A DNA stretch of 64,000 nt from Promerops cafer (Eukaryota; Chordata; Aves; Passeriformes; Nectariniidae), in assembly GCA_013398275.1 (NCBI GenBank), contig VZSE01010018.1, forward strand, positions 999,256 through 1,063,255, read 5' to 3'. A model generated the notes under the pieces. That model did not search any database. It was given only the letters and a program-made list of their open reading frames with translations, and had not been told where the DNA came from. The translations under genes and the position numbers were made by a program. Below, in pieces: positions 12,340 through 24,720 of this stretch. Position 1 is the first letter of the stretch. Each line of letters begins with the position of its first letter.

Positions 12340-14883
12340 TTCTGTGAACATCCTTCAGCTGAACACTTCTTTTTGTAACTGGTCATGTCGACAAAAAGGA
12401 AAGATAAAGGAATTTTAAGGCTGGTAACTTTTTAGTATACATGAGCATTTAGGAGTATTTCCTTAGCACCAAGTAAAGCCTAATGAAATCAGAGCTAATC
12501 AAATTTGAGTTTCATTTGTTATCCTCAAAACCCCAGTAATCTTCCTCTATTATATTATACTATGCAATACTATAACTATGTTACAGTATATGCCACTACA
12601 ACAGTCTGTACCTGATAAAAAGAAACATCTGTAAATATATTAGATCTTTCTTTGTGTTTTTTTAACACAAACTAAAATCTAAGTTTTCCCATTGATACTT
12701 AAATTTTAAAGACCTCTGTCACTTTTCCTGCTCAAATAGATTTTAATAAACTGATTTTAGTAAACTTTCAGCTGCTGCATGAAATATGCAGTTAAGTTTC
12801 CTCTAAAATAATATTTTTTACAAAAAGAAAACCTGAATGAAGACTTACAAAGTATCTTGTCGGATATGTATGTGATATTGAGGAAGTACTGTAGCATATA
12901 CTTAATTAGTGACTGTTAAACAACAAACAGCTTTAGTCACTCCAATTTTGCAGGTGGGTTTTTCAGTAACTTTCCTTTTGAATGACCTGTGGAACCTGCC
13001 CTCTACACACACGAATGGTATCAGCAGCAGAGCAATGACTATGAGTTAGGTGGCTACTTATTTATTGTCCTTAACTATTCACAAATTCAGTAATGGCATG
13101 GAAACATCAAAAGGGAACAAAATGGACTTTTCATAAATATCTGACTTTTGTCTCTTTAAAAATATTCTCCCTCTCTTCCTGGAAGAAAAAATTTGTAGAT
13201 CAGTTTTTAATGAGACATTGTATCTCGTTGATTGAATCCTTCAAGCAGCCAAGAGACTGTAGCTGCAAGACATTCCCCTGAAGCTGATTTTGAAATTGAA
13301 AATATTTATTGGAGAACTGAAATAATATCATGGGGCTGAGAGAGATTTATCCATTATCTCCAAAGGATGCAATCCTAAGTAGACCTTTATTTATTTCACA
13401 TTAGTCACGTTGCTTTTTCACTGTGAGAAATGCAGAATAAACTTTTTTAAAAAAATCCGTCTCCTACCCTCCAACTATGCTTTCAAGAGAGCAGTCTAGT
13501 ACATACATACATACCTATCAGCTAAAATTGTATTGTTCTTGTCTAGCAAGTTTGAGACTGACTAGTTTCAAATTCTCATTTGGCAATGGAGGAATGGGTT
13601 TTTCCTGCTGTTCATAGAGATGAGACTGAGAAATGTACCACAAGTAACTAAAGAATTTCTACCACGCAGTGTGAAGACCCAGATCTGCTAATAGACAGGG
13701 AGAGGAAGGCATAACTGCCTTTTTCCAGGCTGTGATTCCTTGGCAGACACAGGCAGGCTCCCAGCCGCTCCTGTGATCCTTTCTGTCCCTGGCACTTCTC
13801 TGTCAGGAGTTCTTTGAGTCTGCTAAGCTGAGCTACTGACACAAAACTGAGTTCAGGTTTGCTTTCTGCTCACTCAGTGAACTGAAATGGCTTATTCAGG
13901 GTCAAAGAGGACAGAGAGACAGGAGCAGAGACTGCATTAAAGGTCAGTGTTTATTCTTGGCTCGTGACATTTGTGGGGTGATGGCCACATCCTAAGCAAG
14001 CACAGATAGCGAGAGGTGACACAGGATGGGAGCAGCCCATGGCACAGCACACATGACACAATGCACCCCAACACTGCTGCCCCTCAGACATGCTTTTGCT
14101 TCAGATTTCTTGTTACATTGTCTTGTTTTCTTTTCAACAAAAAACAAAAACGGGGGAAAAAAGATAAAAAAAAAATTTAGGTGCAAAAAATTCAGCAGCT
14201 CACCTTGCATCAAAATATGACTTCCTAATCTGATGCTCATGGCACAGCTCAATAGATTTTTAAATAGTATGTAGGTAAGTGTAAGTAGATGGTCCAAGAG
14301 GTTATTATGAATGTATCTTTAGAATTTTTTAATTTCCTCTTGCTCTAAATGCCCTTTGCTTCCAGTACTGGTTGAAATTTTGCCAGGCATGCAGGAACAA
14401 ACACCTACAAGAAATTAGTTAAAAACATAGATGTCATCTCCCAGACTTCAGGGACATTGTGTTCAACACGACTCCCTACAGAGGGGTTACCAGCAAATTC
14501 ACATATATTGCACTTATGATGTATCCACACAGAGCAAGCTTCCTTCACCTCCAGTACTAAAAGGATTACTGCTCCGCAGGAAAGATTATTTTGAAAACCT
14601 AAAAAAGGTTTTTCTGCTTTTGACTCCTACCATAAACTCCATTTGCAGATACTCAGGGTTACTGCATGGCATCCCAAACAGAAATCCCTAAAGGCTCAAA
14701 ACAAAATGCAGTTGGGCCACACCCACAATACCACATAGATCCATGCTCTGCAGCCCCACGCAGCACCTCTCATGTCCACTGCACTAAGGTTCCTGACCCC
14801 CAGGCACAAGCCATGCTGGCCCCAGGACAGCCCCAGGCTGTGCCATCCCCTAGAAATGCTCAGCCATCTCTGGAAAAGCATCC
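12340..14883. other. Unique non-coding DNA with a short (ATAC)n
   Basis: No gene recognised. A short tetranucleotide run (acatacatacatac) lies at about 13,500-13,515. A plus-strand GTAAGT-type donor lies near 14,273, but all frames upstream of it contain stops. Confidence 0.6.
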
Positions 14884-15030
14884 AATGGTTTGGTTTGCAA
14901 AGTACCTTAAAGCACATCTAGTTCCAACCCCACTGTGCCAAGGACAGGGACACCTTCCACTAGACCTGGTTACCCAGAGCTACACCCAGCCTCATCTTGA
15001 GCATATCCAGGCATGGGGCCTGGACCAAAA
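14884..15030 (-). mobile_element. CR1 LINE, antisense 3' fragment
   Basis: Reads as the reverse complement of the CR1 3' end: a diverged ATGGTTTGGTTTG block, then CTAGTTCCAACCCCACTGTG, AGGACAGGGACACCTTCCAC, TAGACCTGGTTACCCAGAGC, CAGCCTCATCTTGAGCATATCC and AGGCATGGGG. The terminal octamer side is eroded. It is about 150 bp long and non-coding. Several substitutions suggest an old copy. Confidence 0.88.
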
Positions 15031-18000
15031 TCATGCCATGGATCATCCTGACAGTTCATAAATTGACCAAATCAAATGCCACTTCTCAAACTATACTTAA
15101 ACTACATTTTTTTGCTAATAAAGACATATCTTGGTGCCTGCATACTAACAGCAAATTCCATTTTGGCAAGCTAAGTTTGGTTTTTTTTTTTTTTTTTCCC
15201 CCTCCTTGCTCATCCTCTTAAGATTTAAGAATGCTTTTCCACACTTTAGCCATCTTCAAGGCCTGACATTAAAAGGCAGAGATATCCCAGATATATATAC
15301 AACTACAGAGCATCCAGTTAAGTTCCCTCCATATTTTACCTAATTCACTCCAGGTGAGTATGATTCAGGGAGGGCAGGGATCTGGTGCTTTTATCTGCAA
15401 CATAACCAAGGTTTCTACAGTACACAGGAGTGCAAAGCACTAATGTCTCACCAAAACACTGCAAGCTCCTACAGCACTCAGCAGTAAATTCAGGAGCTGA
15501 TGCCCTGGTTGAGCTCTCTTGCCAGCAATTAAAAGCACACCAATAGCTACTTTCAAGGAGGTACTTGAAAGCAACACACTTGGGCCTCTCAACAATTGTT
15601 GGCTTTGATTTCCTGCCAGACGTAGCCATAACTCCCATGTAGCAGATCAGATCTGTGAGGACCTTAGAGCTTCCTTTGCTGAAAACTGAGATCAATATCA
15701 AACTACCACTTGAGAAGATGGTTGCACTACCGGTAAGCATAGAGAAGAAACCAAGAGTTCCAAATGGAATTAAAAACAAGCATTTTACTAAAATGAGTAT
15801 ACACAGAATTGGTATCAGTGGGCTACGGGGATAAAACCATTTGGAATTTTTAATCTTAAATACTTACTCTCCCACTGCATTAAGACTGCCATTCACAGCC
15901 TTTGAGAAACTCCCTACCCTTGAACAAGTTTGATATTTCTCTTCTGATATCACCAACATACTGTAGAAATTTCAATCGACTGTTTGTAAAAAAAAAATTT
16001 AAATAGTGGGGGAAAACCAGGAGAAGATTGCGAAACTGCATTCTAGTATGAGGTGTGCTACAAATAGGTATTACTTTCTTGCTGGACACGTCCAGGGGCA
16101 GCTCTGGGCTAAAACCCAACCCTTCCCACCTCCCCCTACCATTACTCAGCCCAGCATCTCTTCCCTCATCAGGCTTATCCTTATCACCATCATTAATAAT
16201 TTTCTGCACAGCAGAAGTATTACTAGGCTTGTAATCACTGCCAGGCTCCTCTGGCAGAAAAAAAATCACACTATGACTCTTAACAGCTTTAGAGAGGCTG
16301 TGGCAAGCATGGCAGTGATATGTCAACAACCATTTTGAAATGTAAGTAGCTTGTTATGGACATACACTAAAAGAAAAAGCCATTTAATTTTCTGCTTTAA
16401 AAATATTTATTTTTAAAGAAATATTATTCCTAGTTAAGTCAATTAAAAAAAAAAGGATTTCCATCTCTAGCAAATGAAAGTAGTTACAGAAAACGATGGA
16501 ATATGTTGGTAGAGTATAGTAAAAAAAATGTGTCTAGAACTAAATAATTTTGGCTACTGCACTGCAGGGTCCAGGCATTGCCTGGGTGCAGGAGCAAACA
16601 CAGATTCAGGAAGGAACTGAGGAGCATCACAGGCTACAACAGTCACTGTTTCTTTGCATATTTCAGAGAGAAGAGGCAGAATAAAGATAACTTCTATCAA
16701 AGAGTTATGTGCCACTACAACATTTTAAGAGTTTGGGAAGGAACACGCATCAGGCTATGAATCCTGTACGTCCCTTCATATTTTGGCTAAAAACCCCCCA
16801 AAACTGTCGTTTCTTCCAAATGAAGTAAAATAAAATTTTAAAGCTATGCTGAGGCATAAGATGTTATTCTGTCCTGTATGTGGAACTTTTAACAATACCA
16901 ACCATGAGCCCATACCATCAAAGCCCTTCAGTAACACCACAGGTAATTATTTCTGATTTACCACAGTCAGCAGGTCTTTGCTGAGCACAGCAGAGTGCAA
17001 CTAGGTTTTGGAGAATAATCACTGGGATAGTTATGGGCTTAGGCAGTGCAAAAATGTGTAAAAACTGGGAAAGAGTCAAGTATGAAGGGTCCATCAAAGG
17101 TATAACTACAGCAAAATTCATCTGCATAGCCAAACAAGAGAAGAAAGTCTCTTTATATTTATGTATATTTTGAATAGAAGGCAAACTGCTACCTTTTATA
17201 ACTTTTCTTGCAAAATGTTAATAAAAACAGATTTCCAAGCTCTCCAAACATACCCAACCTACACAATAATAACCTTACCTAAAGATTCTTTTAAAAAAAC
17301 TACAATGTATTCTTAAATTCAATTTTCCTTCATTTCAAAGATACAACTAACTCCAAACCATACAGTTTTTCTCCTTTTCTCTTTCTCCTCATTTCTTAAA
17401 TTTTTGGTATCCCAGTGGAAATAGTATTGAACATCCAGAAACTCATTATACCACAATTAAAAAACACTTTCATTACCTATTTCTCGCCATATGTTCAAGT
17501 AATTACAATCAGTGTTAAAATCTTGTAATTATAGTTTGCAAAAAAATTAACTGTATGACAGACACTTCTTTGCCTCATATTTTAGTAATGCTAGTTATTA
17601 ATTATTTGCACTTCTGCAATGCCTAAAGGCCATTTCAGTAGGAAAATACATGTAGTAAAAAGACAGACCATGAGGGATCTCTTTTAAAAACTGGGCTGTA
17701 TTTTTCTTAAATCCATCTCATCTAAGATCAGAGACATCAAGCTGTACAATTACTATAAAGCATTAGTAAAGGGTAAAGTTAGATTCTAATATTTTCATGC
17801 TTTGCCACATTTAGTTTGAATTAATTCTCAATTCTATGACTTTAATACATAAAACATTAGAAGGACTTAGACCCTTAAGGCTACTTAAACTGCTACATTT
17901 CTCTCCTGGCCCTTAACTCTGTTGGGACCTTTTCCTCAAATTAAAGAAAAATTTCTGTCTTCTGCATGAATTTCCTCATTTTTTATTTTGCTTCTTACAA

Positions 18001-20729
18001 TTCATGCTGTATTTTGTAAGAGCTATAATAAATAGGGGGAAAACCAACCAATTCCCCGAATTTGTACCACTTTAGAGTCTCAAGAAACTACACCTATTCA
18101 TATATAGCACTGCATAATTATTTATTTTCCATAAACAAATGGAATTAGCTTTCACAGAAATAGCAGAATCAAGAACTCACTCATCTTTTTGCACTCAAAT
18201 AGTAATGAAAGAAAAATCTTTAGTGAAGATAAAGCATCAGGGACCATTGTGAAGTATATGTTTGTTTCTAATGATCAGACTTTTTGCAGGGAGATCCTTA
18301 TGACATCTGGATTCACGTTTCAGTATCTTTGTTTCATACAGATGTTTTAACTGGTAATTTGTCATGGTGGGTGACATGCTTTTAGCAGCAACACAGCACA
18401 GAATTAAGTCCTCAAAATTTCTGATTTTTAGCAAAGACAAATTGTTCCAGAGAATGAAATCCCCTTCTATTATGCCTGACAGTTTTTCTAATTCTTATCT
18501 AATATTTGAAGTATCTGCATTTCCCCCACCCCCACAAGTGGGTTAGGAGGGAGTGGTGGTTGTTGTTTTAGTCTTAAATGGCAATAGTCCAGGAAGAAAT
18601 TTATCTTAATTTTTTTCTGATATACCAACTTCTTCCTGAATTATTTAGTAAAATTATCTTAACACAAACACATAAGAAAGTAATAGCAGAAGTTACCATA
18701 ACACCTCTAAATGGACCTGATGAAATTTCTCTACACTTGAAAAAATGAGTAGCATTTTCTAATCTTTTTAGTCTTAGAGAATTGTTTCCTACTCATTGAC
18801 CACATATTGGCCTATTCTTGCACACTCTTCTACAAATTTCTGCACATTTCTAGCAGACACACTCTTACAGCTGCACATTTACATGTGTGAACGTACATAT
18901 ATAAGGTCCAATCACAAAAGAAAGGACAACAACTTTAAAAAATAAAACTTCTTCCAAGTTTTCCATTCTGAAATGAAGAAGTTAACAAAAGCAAGATGAA
19001 TTCACCGAACTTTCCAGTATCTCTAAAGACACATTACCAACAAAACCTGTTCTTAATGATGTATGATAATTTTTAGTTATGACCTGATTCTGTAATCCTC
19101 CTGAACTCTGAACTCACAGCAGTTCTGGGAACCAATGTTCCTTTTCAGGCTTCACAAAAGATCCCTTCAAAACTGTTTAAAAATGAACATCATCAACTAA
19201 AATTTAAATTCTACCCTACATATCTATTACCTATTCCTGAAGAGTAGGAAGCAAAATACTCAATCCTTGACAGAAACACCTTAAAGGCAGCACATTTAAA
19301 AGGCACCAAAAGGATTTAGTGCATTGCTTCCAAGATGCAGAATACATGAGCCTAAGTCTTATGGTTACCTTGTAATGAACTCCAGTTTCATTGTGAAATT
19401 AATTTTTCACTGTATCATGCATTTACATTTAAAACCTTCACATGCATGAGATTTTCTTTTAAGTATTTCTTTATTAGGTCTAATTTCATTTTCCCTTTGG
19501 TGTCAACTTTAGAAGCAGATATGAGTGTTCAACACCCCAAAATGAGGCTCAGGAAACCCTTCTAAAGCAACAAGCTACACTAAAATGAGTACCAAAGAGG
19601 AACAATATGCCAGGGAGGAAGACAACAGTGGCAGGGATACAGTATGGAGCATCACAGCATTACTACATGGCTTTATTCTGAGATGACCCCCTGTCAGCAT
19701 GGCCAGGCCCACTGCAGCCCTTGGACTGGAACAATTTACTGGGGCATTCTTTTCCTACAGAGAACTTCTCAAGAACCTCAGTGCCTAGGTTTTGACAGAT
19801 GAAACTCAGTTCCTGAAGTCAAAGGCATCTCTGGAAATTGAAGTCTAGCATGAACCTATCACTGCAGCTCCTGGCACTGGAGAGGAAATAAAAATAGAGA
19901 GCTGCCTGAAGGCCCCTGTCAGATTCCATGGCTGCAGGGCTTGTCACCTTTCAAGAACACAATCTGTGATGGGAAATACTGATATTTTGGACTGTTCCAT
20001 CTTCTTGCCCTAAGTAGAACTTGCCCTTCAGATATTTGGTCCTCATCCTCTCAGACAGCAACAGGATGGTTTGTGACTTCTGTAGATGGTTATTGGGGTC
20101 TTACATAAGAAAAAAACTGCACAGACAATCAACGTGAGAGCACTGGAGAGCATTTGAAGTTGTCCTCCACAGCCAATAGTATCCAGGTCACCATTTCAGT
20201 GATACCATAGGGCCAAGGTTACCTGGCAACTGTGTCAGAAACACCAAATTTGGGTATGGATTTACTAAAACTGGCACCAGTGCGGGAAAAAGAATTATGG
20301 GTAGGTTAACTGGGGGAAGGACAAAGACAGGAAAATACAAACGTGCTGAAAAGAAGAGGAAAAAAAAGAAGCAACAGTACAAATGTCCCTTGTAATTAGG
20401 GCTGTCTGAGGATAAATGTGGCAGCCCTGTGCTCCATCCCTGCAGATTTAATGAGCACAATAAACCAAACGTGCAGTTCTGATAATATCACAGGGGCTGA
20501 ACCCATTTCTGCAGTCAGGAGGAGGATGAGCATGGCAAGAGGAGATACTTTCCCCTGCAAGCACAGGGCAAGCACTCTAGGGGGGCTGATGCAGCATCCT
20601 GTTGTTACCTCAAAAGAATCAGTACTCACAGAATTAACATCTTGTCAGTCATTTCCCAATACACTGCTGTATCCTGTCCACTTTTATGTTCTATATCTGC
20701 TGAAAGTCACGCTTTAGGAAGGAGAGTGA
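15031..20729. other. Unique non-coding DNA with two long minus-strand frames
   Basis: No recognisable gene. A 17-nt poly-T lies at 15,181-15,197. Two fairly long minus-strand frames lie at 15,345-15,779 and 15,880-16,329. The first contains a good acceptor (TTTTCAG near 15,675) and a GTGAGA donor near 15,450; the second contains TTTTTTTTCTGCCAG near 16,258. Neither encodes a sequence I can place in a family. The region around 19,540-20,150 is somewhat less AT-rich but has no recognisable element. Confidence 0.5.
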
Positions 20730-21620
20730 TGTTACTGTAGTTAAAGCTGTTATGCTGTCACTATAAAAAGAGTATAATTAGATTTTCCATCTGATTTCCA
20801 GGTTGATTTAACATTCAGAGCATTTTCCTTGCTCTGGTTTGTGACAGGATCATACTATATAGAATTGTCATTCAATGAATGACAGATTACTGATTTAGTT
20901 TCATGATCTTTTATTGGGTTATATAGTCAGGAACACAGCATGAATTTTATGCGAGCTAATGAAGTATCTGGTCTATTAAACAAGATTTCAATTAGGATTT
21001 CCAATTTTTAAGACTACATACTTGAATTTACTTTCCATTTACTCATTTAGTTTACTGTGTAACTATGGCTACTTCTGTCTTAAATAGGTTATTCCTATAT
21101 TAAATGGGCAACACATATGATCTGGATTCTACATGTTTTTTCCTGACTAAGCATCCATAGATATGAACAATCTTCTGACTCGTTTTGCTAAAGATGAAAG
21201 GGATTACTTTGTTTTCTGTTGCAGACACTCTCAGGATGACCCTTTCATTGTGGAGTTAACCTATCTGAATTACCAGCCCATTAAATTAAATGAATTGTCA
21301 AAGCTGAATCTGACAATCCTGTACAAAAAGCTATTCATCAAGAGATTTGTAATGCAAGTGAACAATGAGAACTTAAAGTAGCAATATTAAGGTCTGTAAA
21401 AGCAGTGCCAATTAGTGCTGTAATATTTCTAATGCCATACTTTTGCAGCTCCTAATAGTGCCATTCATTTAACATGTTCCATAGGACATGGGCTTAACCT
21501 GAAAGCTTTATGGCAAACATCATGGGCTTTGATATACTTCAGACTGCAATTTTTCCAGTTTGTATTTTCAAAGATTAGCTAATCCTTCTATAAATTGCAT
21601 GTTCAAATATAGTCTCTTAA
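20730..21620. other. Possible conserved non-coding block
   Basis: The sequence has the texture of vertebrate conserved non-coding DNA: few simple repeats, many TAAT/ATTA homeodomain cores (for example GCCAATTAGTGCTGTAATAT near 21,408) and TGACAG (MEIS/TGIF-type) sites at 20,842 and 20,881. A plus-strand frame at 21,163-21,381 with an internal TTTTCTGTTGCAG acceptor is the main coding alternative; it resembles no family I know. Conservation itself cannot be seen from one genome. Confidence 0.22.
20866..20884. repeat. Perfect 19-bp pal­indrome with TGACA arms
   Basis: TGTCATTCA and TGAATGACA form a perfect inverted repeat around a single central A. Each arm carries a TGACA/TGTCA core, the sequence bound by TALE homeodomain factors such as MEIS and TGIF. 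A further TGACAG lies 24 bp upstream. The pairing is seen directly; binding is inference. Confidence 0.6.
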
Positions 21621-24040
21621 GTACATGCACAGAAAACTCCCACAGCTGAATAATCCTTCAATATCCAGCCATAATACATGTAATTCCGACATAGCTCTGT
21701 AGTAACTCCAGCAACACATTAACTCTCCTCCTCACTGCCTCTCCCCAGAATTGTTCAGTTAGTCCAAAGATGTCTTCAAGACCACTCTTTCTTTTTGTTT
21801 GAAATGTGGAAGCTACAAGCAAATGGAAGAAAACCCACACCTATACTGCTCGTGACTTCTCTGCATTTCAGATACCAGAAGTAGCTCATCTGCTTACTCC
21901 TGATTTTGTTGCCAGCCTCATCCAAAGACAGTTTCTCAGTCCTCCAGGTGTTGGTCTGAAGTCCTCAGCACTCACACAGTGCATCCTGTTGGGAGTCAGT
22001 CCCAGGACCTTTAGGGTCTGGTCACTGCAGCCTTTCCAAGGCTGTGGGCAAGGTGATGTTCTCTCATCACAGACACACACAGTACCTGAGAACTGCCTCT
22101 CTAAACATCACTATTCTCAACTTCAGTACTGCTTTCACATCCTTATGTCCCTCAGGAGACTCCAAGCAGTAGAAACCAGCATTAGAATACAGTTCAAGCT
22201 AACAAAAGATTAGGCTAGAACATTGAGTGCAAAACCTCACTCCTACTGATAACTCGCTAACACCGTGGATGTGTCAGAGGTTTTTAAGAGGAACTGAATC
22301 ACAAGAGAATAATCACGACTCCTGATCCTGCTCTGCATGTACCTATGCATGGAAACGATGCTAGTGACACAAACTACTAATAATTCCCACCCAACTTACT
22401 TCAGTAGCAACAGTCTGAAATTTCCTAGAAAAAAGTCAGCACAAGTATCAATGGCCCTGTCTTAATGCACTTCAAGGATGATACACTGTGCAGCTGAACA
22501 CACAGTGAAGAACAACAGGAAAATATTTAAGTTTTAATCAGGCCACATTTTCCATCCTGAGAAATCGTTAATCTCTGCATCTCTTCAAAGCTGTCACAAC
22601 AGGATTTGTCTTCTCAGCTGTTTATTTGTTTAAAGAACAAAGAGAGATATATAAATCATTATCTTCTTTTTCCCTCCTTCCCCCCTAATTGTCCAGAATA
22701 TTTATAGGTTCTTCTAGATCAGGCAGAGCGTCCCATTATCACTGAAGATATGTAAAATAAAAATAAAGTCTTCCTTTTGCCTCTATATGCCAGGAAGATG
22801 CTTTGGTAAGCTCAAAATAAAATCAGACAAGAATAAAATGTATTAGTCCATTATATAAACAATGAAAATTTTGTTTCAAAAATTCTGAGCATTTCAGCAA
22901 TATTTTCCAGTTTTTTTTCTTTTTCATTCTGAGAAAGAGAAAACATTTAATTTCATGTAAGAGAAAAGACAAAGTTTCATAAAGAACTCATGAAAACACT
23001 CAATACAAATTCCACAAGACTTTTTCGCTGCTGGGTTCCCCAAAGACTTAAACATAAGCTAATGGAATGATTTTGTAAAAATATTAATAGTATAAGTTTT
23101 TTAAAAAGATCATCAGCAAAAGCAAACTTCCTCCTTCTGTTCATATTACAGGAAAACAGTGTATTTCTATTATCTACTATTGCTATAATTTTTTGTCATA
23201 AAACGTACCATTTGATTTCTTTTATTTCTTGGTTTGTTTAGTGAACAAAAAATACAGAAATTATTTTTCATTTCAATAAATCAGTTAAAAACTTGCTGAC
23301 TTTCTGCATAATTTAATATAGAATATTTATAGCTTCAAATGAATTAATCACACAGGCAAATTACAGACATCATTAGCCAATTATGCATACCACCACAGGG
23401 CGTGCAAATGCAAGACTCCAATCATACAAGATGTCTTCAAGTGTTACTGAAAAGAGCATTAAAAATCATGGGCTAAAGTCATACTTGTCATGAATATCTC
23501 AAATTCCTTGAAGTTTACAGTATTTCTCTCCAGTGGAATGAAACAATTTTCCCACTTACCTCTAAGCTTTTTGATAATTTCATTTCTAATGAATCTGATC
23601 TGTTTGTAGAATGTAAATACAATTAGCTCCTCAAATACAGATTGTTTGGGGGGTTTGGGCACCAGTACCTTTAGCTGTATATTTCATTAAATAATTATTT
23701 CCTTCACCTGCTGCACATTCCAGTGGAATGGCAGTTCTTTGGAGAAAAGTGGGGTTTGTGTCAGAAAAGATTCTGTAAGATACCCAGCAGAGCTAAGGAC
23801 TCATGTTTAGTTGTGTGTAATTAAAATCTTTATCTAAAGGAAATAATTAAAAGTTTTGTTACTACAACATTAAATTTAAAAGTTACGTACACGAGTAAAG
23901 ACACTTAACTTTGCAGCAACACTACACCCTATAAGTGCTGTATTCCACTATAGATAACCAATAAATTGGGGTCAGCAATTCCCCTCCTTGCTTTATGGTG
24001 TTAAAATGTCTTGGGGTCACAGCAATCAGATCCAGTGCAG
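21621..24040. other. Unique non-coding DNA
   Basis: No recognisable gene or repeat. Minus-strand candidate splice units occur at 23,560-23,599 (perfect GAG/GTAAGT donor) and near 21,745-21,815 (strong acceptor TTTCTTCCATTTGCTTGTAG). Both are short and unassigned. Confidence 0.5.
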
Positions 24041-24375
24041 AGGTGGCTCATCCGGTTTGGAGCAGGGTAGCGGCAGCGTGGCACAGCAGCTCCACACCAG
24101 GGCCCAAACCTGGGGCCACTTGTTCCAGTACAGCCTCCCACTGATGCAAACCTACTGCTTCTGAGCCCGAGTGGTTGCAGTCAAATGATTTATTTCTGTG
24201 TCATACGTGCTGGCCTGGGCAGGATGCCCCACGGCAGCGCTGCCACAGCACCTCTCCCGGGGGAGTAACACCCACACCTCCCACACCAACTCCAGCAGGG
24301 CATTCTGACAGACAGACTCTCCTGAAAGGCTGGGAATGGAAAGGATGTCGAGGCCTTCACAAAGCACACTATATG
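24041..24375. other. GC-rich unassigned block
   Basis: About 330 bp of clearly higher GC than its surroundings with roughly nine or ten CpGs (CCGG, GCGGCAGCG, CACGGCAGCGC, CCCGGGGG). It is too CpG-poor to call an island and matches no CR1 or LTR pattern I know. It could be a decayed mobile element, a weak regulatory element or an exon of a non-coding RNA. Confidence 0.4.
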
Positions 24376-24655
24376 CAGGAATAAACTACCTCACAAGCAC
24401 GGAAATACAATCAACCTCTGCAGGAAAGAAAAAAAAGCGAAATAAAAGCTGTGTTTGACAGTACAGCAGCACTACAAAAAGATGATGAAAGAGCAAACTG
24501 ATTCACAATTAAATGACATTACAGAACTTAAAGTAAATTAATTTCATTTTTTTTTTCCACAGCTGACCTTGTTGCCATCATCTTGATCCTCACAAAAACA
24601 CAATGAAATCTTTCGTGTCTTTAAGTGATCAAAACATCTCTCCAAGAAAAGGCTG

Positions 24656-24720
24656 CAGAATCACAGAATCACTGAGGTTAGAAAGGACCTTTAAGATCAT
24701 CAAGTCTCATTAATGTTGCA
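24656..24720 (-). mobile_element. CR1 LINE, antisense terminal fragment
   Basis: AGAATCACAGAATCACTGAGG, TTAGAAAGGACCTTTAAGATC and ATCAAGTC match the reverse complement of the extreme CR1 3' end, including the terminal octamer-derived AGAATCACAGAATCAC. Only about 65 bp are left. Confidence 0.88.

Noticed and set aside
11793..12347. 184-codon plus-strand frame and overlapping minus frames
   Set aside because: They lie in the CpG island, where GC richness removes stop codons on both strands. There are no domains and no consistent coding bias.
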